A DNA stretch of 64,000 nucleotides. Origin: Streptomyces sp. ISL-94. Its GTDB lineage: Bacteria > Actinomycetota > Actinomycetes > Streptomycetales > Streptomycetaceae. Position numbers and translations under genes: made by a program. The notes under the pieces were generated by a model that searched no databases, was not told where the DNA came from, and worked only from the letters and a program-made list of their open reading frames with translations. Each line of letters starts with the position of its first letter. The stretch's first letter is position 1. Location: contig NZ_JAGGOZ010000037.1 in NCBI RefSeq assembly GCF_018614075.1, positions 21,041 to 85,040 of the forward strand. The letters are read 5' to 3'. Positions 7,555 through 27,272 of this stretch are shown piece after piece.

Positions 7555-9141
7555 ATGAACACCGTGAAAACCGTCTCTGCCGAGCCGCAGCTCGCGGAAC
7601 CGTACTTGCTCGGATGGCTCTCGTCGGTCGGCCTTGACGTTGAATACGTCCGCGCCGAAGGAAATACCCTCTACTACCTCGACGAGAACGCCGCCGAAGT
7701 CCCCGTACTCGACTTCGCGGGCGGCTACGGATCACTGATCCTCGGGCACAACCACCCGGAGATCACGGCGTACGCACAAGAGCTCATGGCGGCCCAGACC
7801 CCCGTGCACGCGCAGTTCTCGCGGCACCCGTACGCCAATGACGTGGCCGTCGCGCTCAACCGGATCCTGCGGCGGGAGCTCGGTACGGACGAGGACTTCG
7901 CCGCGATCTTCGCGAACACCGGCGCGGAGGCGGTCGAGGCGGCCGTCAAGCATGCCGAGCTCGACCGCGTGCTGCGCCTCCAGGACCTGCGGGCCCGCCT
8001 GGCGGCGAACCTGGCGGCGGCCGAGGAGGCAGTGGCGGGCGGGGCGTCCGTGGCGCAGGAGGCGTACGGGCTCGCCGGAGTGGACGCCGGGGCGGGGTTC
8101 GGCGCGCTGGTGGACGAGATCGAACGCCGCAACGCGGAGCAGTTCGGCCGGCCGCCGGTGTTCCTGGCCCTGGAGGGCGGTTTCCACGGCAAACTCGTCG
8201 GCAGCGTCCAGCTCACCCACAACGAGGGCTACCGGAGCCCGTTCGGGGCGCTCGCGACGCCCGCGCGCTTCCTTCCCGCCGGCAACGCTCAGGCACTGAA
8301 GGCCGCGATCGAGGCGGAGCGGGCCACTGTCCTCGACCTCGTCGTCGAGGGCGGCCGGGTCGTGGCCGCGGAGACCGACTCGCCCGTGTTCTGCGCCTTC
8401 GTCCTGGAGCCCATCCAGGGAGAGGGCGGTATCCGGGTCCTGTCCGAGGAGTTCGCCCGGGACATCCAGCTGGCGTGCGCGGAGATCGACTGCCCCGTCA
8501 TCGTGGACGAGGTGCAGAGCGGCATGGGGCGCAGCGGCGACTTCCTCGCGAGCTCGGCCCTCGGCCTGCACGGCGACTACTACGCTCTGGCCAAGAGCCT
8601 GGGCGGCGGCGTGGCCAAGACCTCCGTCATGCTGACCCGGCAGTCGAGGTACCGCTCGGAGTTCGAGCTGGTGCACAGCTCGACCTTCGCCAAGGACGCC
8701 TTCTCCTGCCTCATCTCGAAGAAGGTCCTGGAGCTCCTGGAGGCTGACAACGGGGCGGCGTACGGGGTCATCCGCGAGCGCGGCGCCCTCCTCGAGGGGA
8801 CCCTCCAAGCGGTGCGCGCCGACTACCCGGACGTGGTGAAGGACGTGCGGGGGCGGGGCCTGATGCTCGGCCTCGAATTCCACGACCAGTCCGGATCGGC
8901 ATCGGCCGCCATCCGCGAGAGCGCCCCGCTGTTCGGCTACACCGTCGCCGGCTACCTGCTGCGCGAGCACCGCATCCGTACCTTCCCGACCGCGAGCGCC
9001 GTCAACACGCTGCGGTTCGAGCCGTCGCTGTACCTGACCGACGCGGAGATCGGACAGTTGGACAAGGCGCTGCGCGCCGTCGCCGAGCTGCTGCGCGACC
9101 ATGACGGCGCCGGTCTCACCGGGATCGCGGACGCGGCCTGA
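7555..9141 (+). CDS. Class III (omega) aminotransferase with large insertion
   Basis: 528 aa from ATG 7555 with AGAGG upstream. Class III PLP-dependent landmarks: VLDFAGGYGSLILGHNHPE, FANTGAEAVEAAVK, LEGGFHGKLVGSV, EPIQGEGGI, VDEVQSGMGRSGDF, and the Schiff-base Lys in YALAKSLGGGVAKTS. About 60 residues (roughly 140-200, Ala/Glu-rich helices) are inserted between the EAVEAAVK and FHGK blocks, making it longer than the usual 430-460 aa. In actinobacterial polyketide alkaloid clusters, such enzymes transaminate the aldehyde released by a PKS thioester reductase domain. That domain is present at the end of the PKS at 19901-26389, so the role is well supported by context. Confidence 0.93.
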   Translation: MNTVKTVSAEPQLAEPYLLGWLSSVGLDVEYVRAEGNTLYYLDENAAEVPVLDFAGGYGSLILGHNHPEITAYAQELMAAQTPVHAQFSRHPYANDVAVALNRILRRELGTDEDFAAIFANTGAEAVEAAVKHAELDRVLRLQDLRARLAANLAAAEEAVAGGASVAQEAYGLAGVDAGAGFGALVDEIERRNAEQFGRPPVFLALEGGFHGKLVGSVQLTHNEGYRSPFGALATPARFLPAGNAQALKAAIEAERATVLDLVVEGGRVVAAETDSPVFCAFVLEPIQGEGGIRVLSEEFARDIQLACAEIDCPVIVDEVQSGMGRSGDFLASSALGLHGDYYALAKSLGGGVAKTSVMLTRQSRYRSEFELVHSSTFAKDAFSCLISKKVLELLEADNGAAYGVIRERGALLEGTLQAVRADYPDVVKDVRGRGLMLGLEFHDQSGSASAAIRESAPLFGYTVAGYLLREHRIRTFPTASAVNTLRFEPSLYLTDAEIGQLDKALRAVAELLRDHDGAGLTGIADAA

Positions 9142-9154
9142 TCCCGCGGTGAAG

Positions 9155-9211
9155 GCCGGACGACGGACCGTGCCGGCGCCTGTCCGGCACCCGCGCGGTC
9201 CGCGTCCGGCG
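9155..9211. terminator. Hairpin between convergent aminotransferase and SARP genes
   Basis: GTGCCGG (9170-9176) and CCGGCAC (9184-9190) form a core stem. It is extended by GGACC/GGTCC (9165-9169, 9197-9201) and GCCGGAC/GTCCGGC. It sits in the 110-bp gap between two converging genes. Confidence 0.7.
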
Positions 9212-9251
9212 GCGCACCCGGCTCCCCGGTACCCGCCCGGGACCGCCCCGG

Positions 9252-11462
9252 TCACACGGCCACGGGGGTCCCCGGCAGATCCCGCAGGACCTCGGCGGCG
9301 GGCGTGGCGCCGGGCAGCGCTGACAGCAGCGTGAGCGTGGACACCTGGCGCTTGCCTCCACCCCAGCCCGGGCGGCGGTCGAGCAGTTCGGGCCGGGCGG
9401 TGGCGATGGCGAGCAGCGGCGCGTTGCCGGCGCCGTCGGTGAGCCGCTCGAGGCGGTCGAGGAACGCGTCGTCGGCACGGTGCACGTCGTCGAAGAGGAC
9501 CACGACCGGCTCGAGCCGGGCGGCCGCGGCGAGGAACTCCACCCAGGTGTCCAGGATCTCCCCCGGACGCCCGCCGTGGGTCTGCGTCCGCCCGGGGAGC
9601 AGCGGCAGCAGCATCCCGTGCAGCCGGGCGCGGCGGCTCGCGGTGACCGGCAGCTGCCACAACGCGGCGGCGAGCTTGTCCCGTGCTTCCCGGGCGGAGT
9701 CGCGGGGCCGCAGTGAGCAGTAGGCCGCGAGGGTCTGCGCGGCGAGGGACAGTGCCCCGTCCTCGATGGGCTCCCGCGCGGCGAGGACCCGGGGGGAGGG
9801 CCGCTGCTGTTTGGCGAGACCGCGTCTGAACTCTGTGAGCAGATGGGTCTTGCCCACCCCGGGCGCACCGAGCACGGTCACCAGGTGTGGTACCGAACGG
9901 TGCTTGCCCCAGTCGAGCAGGCCGTTCAGGACGCCGAGCTCGTAGGTGCGGTCGGCCGGGATGCCCGGGTCCGTCGCCAGCGTGGCGAGCGCCTGCCAGA
10001 TGTCCGGCACGTCACCCGCGGGCCGGCAGGCCACCGCCGGTCCGGCGGCCAGGCGGGTCGCACCGCTCATCCACACCTCGCCGTCCGGCACTTGGGCCAG
10101 CAGGGTCCGCCCGTCGTCGAGCAGCGCCCCTACGGCGGACAGCGGTGACACGGTGCCGTTGGCGTCGGAGCGGGTCCGCACCAGGGCCTGCCCGGTGGTC
10201 ACGGCGGCTCGCAGCGAGGGGCCGCGCCTGGAGGCGAAGCGGTCCCGCAGGTCCAGTGCCGCGCGTACCGCGCGCTCCGCGTCGTCGTGGTGCAAGCCGC
10301 GTACGCCGAACAGGGCGAGCGAAACCGAGCCGATCGTGGCCACGACGGTGCCTCCGAACCGCTCGATGACCTGCCCGATGGCATCGCCCGCGCTGCCGAG
10401 CGTGGTGTCGATCTCGCCGGGGTACGCCTCGGGGAGGGCTTCGTGGGACATGCCGACCAGGACGGCACTGACCTGGATGCGCTCGGTCACGGTGGTGCCG
10501 GAGTGCCGCATGGCGGTGGCCGTGGCCGTGGCGGGGGGCGCGACCGGGGGTGTGACCGGTTCCGGTTCGGATACCGGTTCCGCAACGCGGACATGGGGGG
10601 AAGAGGGGCCCGCTCCCGGGCGGTTCAGCGGCGTGGACTGGTGCGGCACCGTGATCGTCGGCCGCTGTCGCGGCGGGCGCTGCTCGGTGTGCGCGCTCAG
10701 AGCCGGGTCGTGGGTCAGGATCGAGTGCTGGAGCATCTGCAGACCCCGGCCCGGCTCCAGGCCCAGGTTCTCCACCAGCGAGCTGCGGACCCGGTCGTAG
10801 ACGTTCAGGGCGTCGGCCTGCAGGCCGCACCGGTACAGGGCGGTCATCAGCTGGCCGCACGCCCGCTCCCGGAGCGGCTCCGATTCGACCATGGTCGTCA
10901 GGTCCCCGAGTATCGCCCGGTGGCGACCGCAGGCCAGTTCGGCCTCGAAGTAGTCCTCCAGGGCGTCGAGGCGGGCACGGCGCACCGATTCCAACTCCGG
11001 CCAGGCGATGCCCGATTCCATCAGATCGGCGAGGATGGGGCCGCGCCAGAGATCGAGTCCCTCCCGCAGCAGCCGTGCGGCGGCCTCGGGGCCGTCGGAG
11101 GCGAGCGCTGCCCGCCCCTCGGTCACCTTCCGCTGGAAGACCGACAGGTCGACGTGTTCCGGGTCGACCTGGAGGGCGTAGCCGGGGGCCCGGGTCACGA
11201 GCTCGGGTGCGCTCCCGCCGGCCGGGGCGGAGCCGGCGGCCAGAATGGAACGCAGTCCCCATACGGCGTTGTGGAGGATCTTCCGGGCCGTCGTCGGTAC
11301 TTCCTCCGAGTCCCACAGCGCCTGCATCAGTTCGCTGGTCGCGGCCACCCGGTTGGCGCGCAGCAGCAGATAGCCGAGTGTCGCCCGCTGCTTGGTGCCA
11401 CCCAGCGCGATCAGCTTCCCGTCAACCGTCACTTCCAGGGGTCCGAGTAATCTGAATTGCAT
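9252..11462 (-). CDS. Large SARP regulator with cyclase-like and AAA ATPase domains (PimR-like)
   Basis: 736 aa. The start is ATG 11462 (MQFRLLGPLEV, preceded by AAGGA); the longer frame to 11597 runs through the promoter. Domains: OmpR-like winged helix (residues 1-95, KQRATLGYLLLRANRV) and BTAD (about 100-250) form a SARP activator. A Pro/Thr-rich linker follows, then a nucleotide cyclase-homology domain (about 340-500, FGVRGLHHDDAERAVRAAL) and a P-loop ATPase (VTVLGAPGVGKTHLL near residue 530; VVVLFDDVHRADDAF). The layout recalls PimR, but this protein stops soon after the ATPase core and lacks a long C-terminal repeat region. It is the probable cluster activator. A SARP-type operator lies upstream at 11596-11627. 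Confidence 0.93.
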   Translation of the reverse strand: MQFRLLGPLEVTVDGKLIALGGTKQRATLGYLLLRANRVAATSELMQALWDSEEVPTTARKILHNAVWGLRSILAAGSAPAGGSAPELVTRAPGYALQVDPEHVDLSVFQRKVTEGRAALASDGPEAAARLLREGLDLWRGPILADLMESGIAWPELESVRRARLDALEDYFEAELACGRHRAILGDLTTMVESEPLRERACGQLMTALYRCGLQADALNVYDRVRSSLVENLGLEPGRGLQMLQHSILTHDPALSAHTEQRPPRQRPTITVPHQSTPLNRPGAGPSSPHVRVAEPVSEPEPVTPPVAPPATATATAMRHSGTTVTERIQVSAVLVGMSHEALPEAYPGEIDTTLGSAGDAIGQVIERFGGTVVATIGSVSLALFGVRGLHHDDAERAVRAALDLRDRFASRRGPSLRAAVTTGQALVRTRSDANGTVSPLSAVGALLDDGRTLLAQVPDGEVWMSGATRLAAGPAVACRPAGDVPDIWQALATLATDPGIPADRTYELGVLNGLLDWGKHRSVPHLVTVLGAPGVGKTHLLTEFRRGLAKQQRPSPRVLAAREPIEDGALSLAAQTLAAYCSLRPRDSAREARDKLAAALWQLPVTASRRARLHGMLLPLLPGRTQTHGGRPGEILDTWVEFLAAAARLEPVVVLFDDVHRADDAFLDRLERLTDGAGNAPLLAIATARPELLDRRPGWGGGKRQVSTLTLLSALPGATPAAEVLRDLPGTPVAV

Positions 11463-11595
11463 GCGAGTCCTTGCTTCTAAGGAGAGGGTCTTTCCGGTGG
11501 GGGTGGTTGATCTGCTGCTTTTTCCTGCAATTCGCAACGCGTTCATCTGGACTTCGAATATCCTCGCCGGTGCTGTCGTGAAAACACTGGCCGCC

Positions 11596-11627
11596 ACTAT
11601 GACATGGGGTTCTTGAGGTCTTCTTGA
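11596..11627 (-). promoter_or_regulatory. SARP-type operator and -10 upstream of the large SARP gene
   Basis: On the minus strand, two identical heptamers TCAAGAA (11627-11621 and 11616-11610) are spaced exactly 11 bp apart. They are followed after exactly 8 bp by CATAGT (11601-11596), a -10-like hexamer. Heptamer direct repeats at 11-bp pitch placed 8 bp before the -10 box are the known layout of SARP target promoters. The transcript would lead into the SARP gene starting at 11462, with a leader of about 125 nt. This suggests autoactivation or activation by the second SARP. Confidence 0.65.
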
Positions 11628-11643
11628 AGTCCGAGTGGGCTCT

Positions 11644-12312
11644 CTACGGAAGGCGATCCATTGTGACGGCGGTCACGACGAGGCCGTTCCCCGTACGCCA
11701 CCGGCCGTCGAAAGCGGTGACGTTGAATCCGTTTACCGGGGGCCCCGGGACCAGCAGGTCGGCGCGGAACGTGCTCGTGGCCAGATCGAGGGTGATCAAG
11801 GCCTCGTCGAAGTCCAGCGGGCGCCCGGTGAGCGGGAACCACGCCTTGTACACGCTCTCTTTGGCACTGAACAGCAGCCGGTCCCAGCAGACGGCGGGGC
11901 GTCGCGCGGCGAGGGCGCGTACCCGGGCGCGCTCCTGCGGCAGCGAGATCAGCTCCAGGATTCCGGGATCGGGCAGCGGCTCGTTGGGCTCGGCGTCGCA
12001 GCCGATCGACAGCGCGTCACCGCGACGGGCCACCGCCGCGGCCCGGTAGCCCCGGCAGTGCGTCATGCTGCCTACGATGCCGTCCGGCCAGCGGGGTGCG
12101 CCGCCCGTGCCGGGCAGGAGCGGCGCCGGCGGCAGCCCGAGCCGGGCGAGGGCCTCTCGGGCGCAGCGCCGTACGGAGGCGAACTCCCGGCGCCTGGCGG
12201 CCACGGCGCCCGCCACGACGCGCTCCTCCTCGGGGAAGAGGGGCGCAGCGGCCGGATCGTCGCGGAACAGCTCGGCCGTGGCGACGGACGGGGGGAGGAC
12301 GGAACTGATCAT
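11644..12312 (-). CDS. 4'-phosphopantetheinyl transferase (Sfp/EntD type)
   Basis: 222 aa. It should transfer phosphopantetheine from CoA to the carrier domains of the two PKS proteins. Visible family motifs are GSMTHCRGYRAAAV, the magnesium-binding IGCDAEPNEPLPD and FSAKESVYKAWFPLTGRPLDF. The layout is that of siderophore-type (EntD-like) transferases. It follows the thioesterase gene on the same strand after 63 bp, and its 3' end is just upstream of the large SARP promoter. A dedicated transferase inside the locus supports the view that the region is one functional unit. Confidence 0.95.
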   Translation of the reverse strand: MISSVLPPSVATAELFRDDPAAAPLFPEEERVVAGAVAARRREFASVRRCAREALARLGLPPAPLLPGTGGAPRWPDGIVGSMTHCRGYRAAAVARRGDALSIGCDAEPNEPLPDPGILELISLPQERARVRALAARRPAVCWDRLLFSAKESVYKAWFPLTGRPLDFDEALITLDLATSTFRADLLVPGPPVNGFNVTAFDGRWRTGNGLVVTAVTMDRLP

Positions 12313-12375
12313 GCCGGGCCGGGGGTCATGCCTTCACGCCTTCGCATACCTCTTCAGGCCTTCACGCTTGCGCCT

Positions 12376-13125
12376 TCATGCCCGCGCGCCGGAGGCCGAC
12401 AGGGACGCGGAGAGGAGGGCGCTGATGGCCGCCGTGTGGTCGTCGAGGAAGAAGTGCCCGCCGGGGAAGACCCTCAGGCCGAAGTCGCCCGTGGTGTGCT
12501 CCTCCCACGCGGCGGCCCGCGCGACCGGCACCACCGGGTCCGTGTCGCCGACCAGCGCGGTCATCGGGACGGGGAGCGGGGCGCTCTCCTGCCAGGAGTA
12601 CGAGCCGAGCGCCCCGTAGTCGGCGCGCAGCGCCGGCAGCACCATGTCGAGCAGCTCCGGGTCGTCGAGCACCGCGTTTCCGGTCCCGCCGAGCCGGCGG
12701 ACCGCCGCGATCACCGCGTCGTCGCCGTGGAGCCGGTCGTGGACGCCGGGCCGGGGGGAGGGGGCGCCGCGGCCGGAGAGGAACAGCCGGCCGGGTGCGG
12801 GCGATCCCGACGCGAGGAGCCGGCGGGTGGTCTCGTAGGCGAGGACCGCGCCCATGCTGTGGCCGAAGAAGGCATAAGGGGCGGCGGTCAGCGGGCGGAT
12901 CTCCCGGGCCAGCGCGTCGGCGTGCCCGGTGATGCTCTCGAACGGGCTCTCCAGGCGGCGGTCCTGACGGCCCGGATACTGGACGGCGAGCACGTCGGCA
13001 CGGCCCGCGAGCGCCCGCGACAGGGGTACGAAGGCGCTGGCGGCGCCGCCGGCGTGGGGGAAGCAGACCAGGCGCGGGGCGCTCTCGGGGGCGGGGCCGA
13101 ACCGCCGGAACCATGTGCTGTTCAC
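12376..13125 (-). CDS. Type II thioesterase
   Basis: 249 aa alpha/beta hydrolase of the PKS/NRPS editing class. It opens with the typical WFRRFGP segment and LVCFPHAGGAASAF. The catalytic Ser is in FFGHSMGAVLAYE, the Asp in ALVGDTDPVVP, and the His in FPGGHFFLDDH. These enzymes remove aberrant acyl groups or stalled chains from carrier proteins. Here chain release is assigned to the reductase domain of the second PKS, so an editing role is the natural reading. It probably forms a two-gene unit with the downstream phosphopantetheinyl transferase. Confidence 0.95.
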   Translation of the reverse strand: MNSTWFRRFGPAPESAPRLVCFPHAGGAASAFVPLSRALAGRADVLAVQYPGRQDRRLESPFESITGHADALAREIRPLTAAPYAFFGHSMGAVLAYETTRRLLASGSPAPGRLFLSGRGAPSPRPGVHDRLHGDDAVIAAVRRLGGTGNAVLDDPELLDMVLPALRADYGALGSYSWQESAPLPVPMTALVGDTDPVVPVARAAAWEEHTTGDFGLRVFPGGHFFLDDHTAAISALLSASLSASGARA

Positions 13126-13193
13126 TGTTTCCCTTTCCGGGGGGCTGGTGCCTCCCGGCGCCAGGCGGTGGGACCGGCGAGCCGGCCTGAGGG

Positions 13194-13254
13194 GGCGCGT
13201 CGGCGTGAGGAGGCGCGTCGGCGTGAGAGGGCGCGTCGGCGTGGCGGGGCGCGC
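13194..13254. repeat. 18-bp tandem repeat, about 3.4 copies
   Basis: GGCGCGTCGGCGTGAG-type units begin at 13194, 13212 and 13230, with a partial unit at 13248, giving an exact 18-bp period. They lie in the 167-bp gap between the SnoaL-like gene and the thioesterase gene. No gene is seen here. Confidence 0.85.
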
Positions 13255-13285
13255 CGGGCCCGGACGGAAGACCGTACGGGCCCGG
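13254..13285 (-). terminator. Hairpin after SnoaL-like gene
   Basis: CCGGGCCCG (13254-13262) pairs with CGGGCCCGG (13277-13285), with an inner ACGG/CCGT pair. It begins 8 bp past the stop codon of the minus-strand gene at 13293. Confidence 0.75.
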
Positions 13286-13292
13286 GCGGGTG

Positions 13293-13718
13293 CTACTCGG
13301 GGAGCAGGCTGCCGGCGACCGGGCGGTCGACAGCCATCAGCCAGCGGCCGTCCTCGACGCGCCGCAGCACGTCCGTGCAGTGGCCCTCCAGGTGGACCGG
13401 CTCGCCGTTCGGACCCGTGCTCTCCACGCTGAACTTCACGCCGATCAGGGCCACGTCGCCGGCCACGTACGAGTGCGTGATCTCGGCCTTCAGGAACGGC
13501 TTGGGAGCGAGGAACTCCTTGAAGAAATTCGTCCGCGCTTCCCCGGTGAGCGGCTCGCCGGAGAAGTTGGAGATCGCGTCGGCGCGGTAGACCGAGTCGA
13601 AGAGAGCGCCGTCACCCGAGTTGAAGAGCTGGATGAAGATCTCGTTCTGGGTTTCCCCGTCGGCGGTGAGATCCGGATGGTTCGGGTCGAAGTCGATGGT
13701 GATACCGGGAACGCTCAT
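13293..13718 (-). CDS. SnoaL/NTF2-like protein (copy 2)
   Basis: 141 aa from ATG 13718 (MSVPGITIDFDP); the open frame extends upstream only into the neighbouring gene's shadow. It has an NTF2-like cone fold signature: an N-terminal helix pair (IFIQLFNSGDGALFDSVY), then YRADAISNFSGEPLTG and strands ending GHCTDVLRRVEDGRWLMAVDRPV. It is clearly paralogous to the gene immediately upstream (13780-14163). Members of this fold act as cyclases, isomerases, hydrolases or hydroxylases in natural product pathways. No catalytic residue can be assigned with confidence, so the reaction is open. Confidence 0.85.
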   Translation of the reverse strand: MSVPGITIDFDPNHPDLTADGETQNEIFIQLFNSGDGALFDSVYRADAISNFSGEPLTGEARTNFFKEFLAPKPFLKAEITHSYVAGDVALIGVKFSVESTGPNGEPVHLEGHCTDVLRRVEDGRWLMAVDRPVAGSLLPE

Positions 13719-13779
13719 GGGATGGGACCCCACTTTCCTTGGTGTGGACGCGGTGCTGCGGTCTCGGGTCGGGTGTCGT

Positions 13780-14163
13780 TTACTGCTGCTGCTCGCCGTA
13801 CGGGTCGTCGATCGCGTAGAGCCAGTTGCCGTCCTCGTTCCTGCGCAGAACATCCACGCCGACACCGGTGAGCAGCTCGGGGGCGCCCGCGTCGTCGACC
13901 GTCGCGATGGACCAGTCCACGATCAGCAGAGCGGTGTCGCCGGTGACGAACAACTGCCGGGGCCGGGCGCTCATCTTGGGCTTCCGGGCCAGGAAGTCCT
14001 TGACGGAGTCCTCGCGCTCCTTGCCGGTGAGCGGCTTGCCCGGCTCCCAGACCGCTATGGCCTCCGGGGTGTACATCGCGTTCACGGCATCGGCGTCGCC
14101 CGAGTTGAAGGCTGCTTCATACAGGGCGGTGTGCTTTTCGACATCGCTGGTCAGATCACTCAT
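13780..14163 (-). CDS. SnoaL/NTF2-like protein (copy 1, SgcJ/EcaC-like)
   Basis: 127 aa from ATG 14163, behind AGGAGC. Same fold as the downstream paralogue: ALYEAAFNSGDADAVNAMYTP, IAVWEPGKPLTGKE, then DVLRRNEDGNWLYAIDDPYG. The paralogues share the NSGD helix and the LTG and DVLRR-EDG-W blocks. They probably arose by tandem duplication and may form a heterodimer. The gene is first in a minus-strand series (two SnoaL-like, thioesterase, phosphopantetheinyl transferase) and is divergent from the first PKS gene. A role in imine or ring chemistry is possible but unproven. Confidence 0.85.
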   Translation of the reverse strand: MSDLTSDVEKHTALYEAAFNSGDADAVNAMYTPEAIAVWEPGKPLTGKEREDSVKDFLARKPKMSARPRQLFVTGDTALLIVDWSIATVDDAGAPELLTGVGVDVLRRNEDGNWLYAIDDPYGEQQQ

Positions 14164-14434
14164 GGCGACTGCTCCTATTTTCTAGCGGGCCTGACGTCAA
14201 GGAATTTGCAAACGTCCGCGCAGATCTGTCCAGAATGTAAGTCGGGCGGCCTCATCCGCGGTTCACCGGTCAGTAACGAATCGACCATCTCGCGGCGCCT
14301 CCATGCGGTTACCGCAGGGTGAGTGCATGTTGAGAGGAGTCGGCTGGATCGGTTCTATGGTCGATTGATGCGGGTTCCGGTGTCCGGGACTTTCGAAAGC
14401 TTTGAATACAGCCAGGAAAGGGCAGCCGAGCGCG
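14164..14434. promoter_or_regulatory. Divergent promoter interval, SnoaL-like / PKS
   Basis: 271 bp without a gene, AT-richer than its surroundings. It should carry the promoters of both divergent transcripts. Candidate elements are CTGTCCAGAA (14226) and GTGTCCGGGA (14380), matching the recurring GTCCRG motif of the locus, and an AGGAAAGG ribosome site about 15 nt before the PKS start. No SARP repeat with 11-bp pitch was found here by eye. Confidence 0.4.
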
Positions 14435-19846
<5,412 letters not shown>

Positions 19847-19900
19847 TCCGGCCGCTCTCCCGACCATCCGAGCCTTCTTCGCCCGAGGAGCAAGAACCCG

Positions 19901-26389
<6,489 letters not shown>

Positions 26390-26406
26390 CCACGTGGTCC
26401 TGGGAC

Positions 26407-26448
26407 GCGCGGAGGGGAGGTGGTCTTGACGGGCACCCCCCTCCGCGC
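26407..26448. terminator. Hairpin between convergent PKS and SARP genes
   Basis: GCGCGGAGGGG (26407-26417) pairs perfectly with 26438-26448. Inner GGTG/CACC extends the stem across a one-base bulge. It lies 18 bp after the PKS stop, in the 106-bp gap between converging genes. Confidence 0.85.
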
Positions 26449-26495
26449 CGACTCGATCACCTCGGGCCCGGCCGGCACCATCCGAAACAAACGGC

Positions 26496-27272
26496 CTACG
26501 TCGGGACGGCCGGGGCGAGCATCTCCTCGTGCAGGCGCCGGATCCAGGGGGAGAGCTCCAAACCCAGTTCGTCGCGCAGGACCTGGCGCACCTTCTGATA
26601 GGCGTGGAGCGCCTCCGGACGCCGGCCGGCCTGGTGCAGGGCCGAGATCAGCACCCCGTGGAAGCACTCGTTGAGCGGGTATTCCTCGACGAGCGCCCGC
26701 AGTTCGGGAACCATCGCGCGCAGCCGTCCCAGGTCCTTCATGGCCCCGATCCGCAGCTCGAACGCTCTGATGCGCAGTTCTTCGAGGCGGACGACGTGCC
26801 CCGCCAGAACGTCGCCGGTGCGGATGCTGAAGAGGGCGGAACCGTGCCAGAGCGCAAGCGCCCGGGTCAGTACGTCGACCGCCTCCTCGCTGTTGCCCAT
26901 CCTCAGCTCGAACTCGCCCCGCGCCACCAGCTGCTCGAACAGCTTGATGTCGACCGAGGCCTCGTCGACCCGCATCACGTATCCGCCCGGCTGGGTGACC
27001 AGAGGGGACGGCCCGGCCTGCCGTGCGCCCGTGCCGCGATCCCCCTCCGCCAGCAGCCGGCGCGCATGATGCACATAGGTCTGCAAGGTGTTGAGTGCGG
27101 AGCGCGGCGGATTCTGCTGCCACAGCTCCTGAATGAGCATCTCGCGCGGAACGAATTCGTTGGCGCGCATGAGCAGCAGGGCCAGGAGCTGCGAGACCTT
27201 GGGTGTTCCTGGCAGCAACACCCTTCCGTGGTCCGTGAGGACCCGGAAGGGGCCCATCAGTTCGTATCGCAA
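26496..27272 (-). CDS. SARP family pathway activator
   Basis: 258 aa, the standard small SARP size. It starts at TTG 27272 (encoding MRYELMGPFRVL), with GGAAGGAG nine bases upstream; no better start is available. The N-terminal OmpR-type winged helix (KVSQLLALLLMRANEFVP, TLQTYVHHARRLLAE) is followed by a bacterial transcriptional activation domain (LFEQLVARGEFELRMGN, LALWHGSAL, LISALHQAGRRPEALHAYQ). Such proteins activate secondary metabolite promoters by binding heptamer direct repeats. With the large SARP at 9252-11462, the locus has two activators, which suggests a cascade. Confidence 0.96.
   Translation of the reverse strand: MRYELMGPFRVLTDHGRVLLPGTPKVSQLLALLLMRANEFVPREMLIQELWQQNPPRSALNTLQTYVHHARRLLAEGDRGTGARQAGPSPLVTQPGGYVMRVDEASVDIKLFEQLVARGEFELRMGNSEEAVDVLTRALALWHGSALFSIRTGDVLAGHVVRLEELRIRAFELRIGAMKDLGRLRAMVPELRALVEEYPLNECFHGVLISALHQAGRRPEALHAYQKVRQVLRDELGLELSPWIRRLHEEMLAPAVPT

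Noticed and set aside
13194..13254. CRISPR array
   Set aside because: The repeat is directly tandem with an 18-bp period and has no spacers; no cas genes are present.
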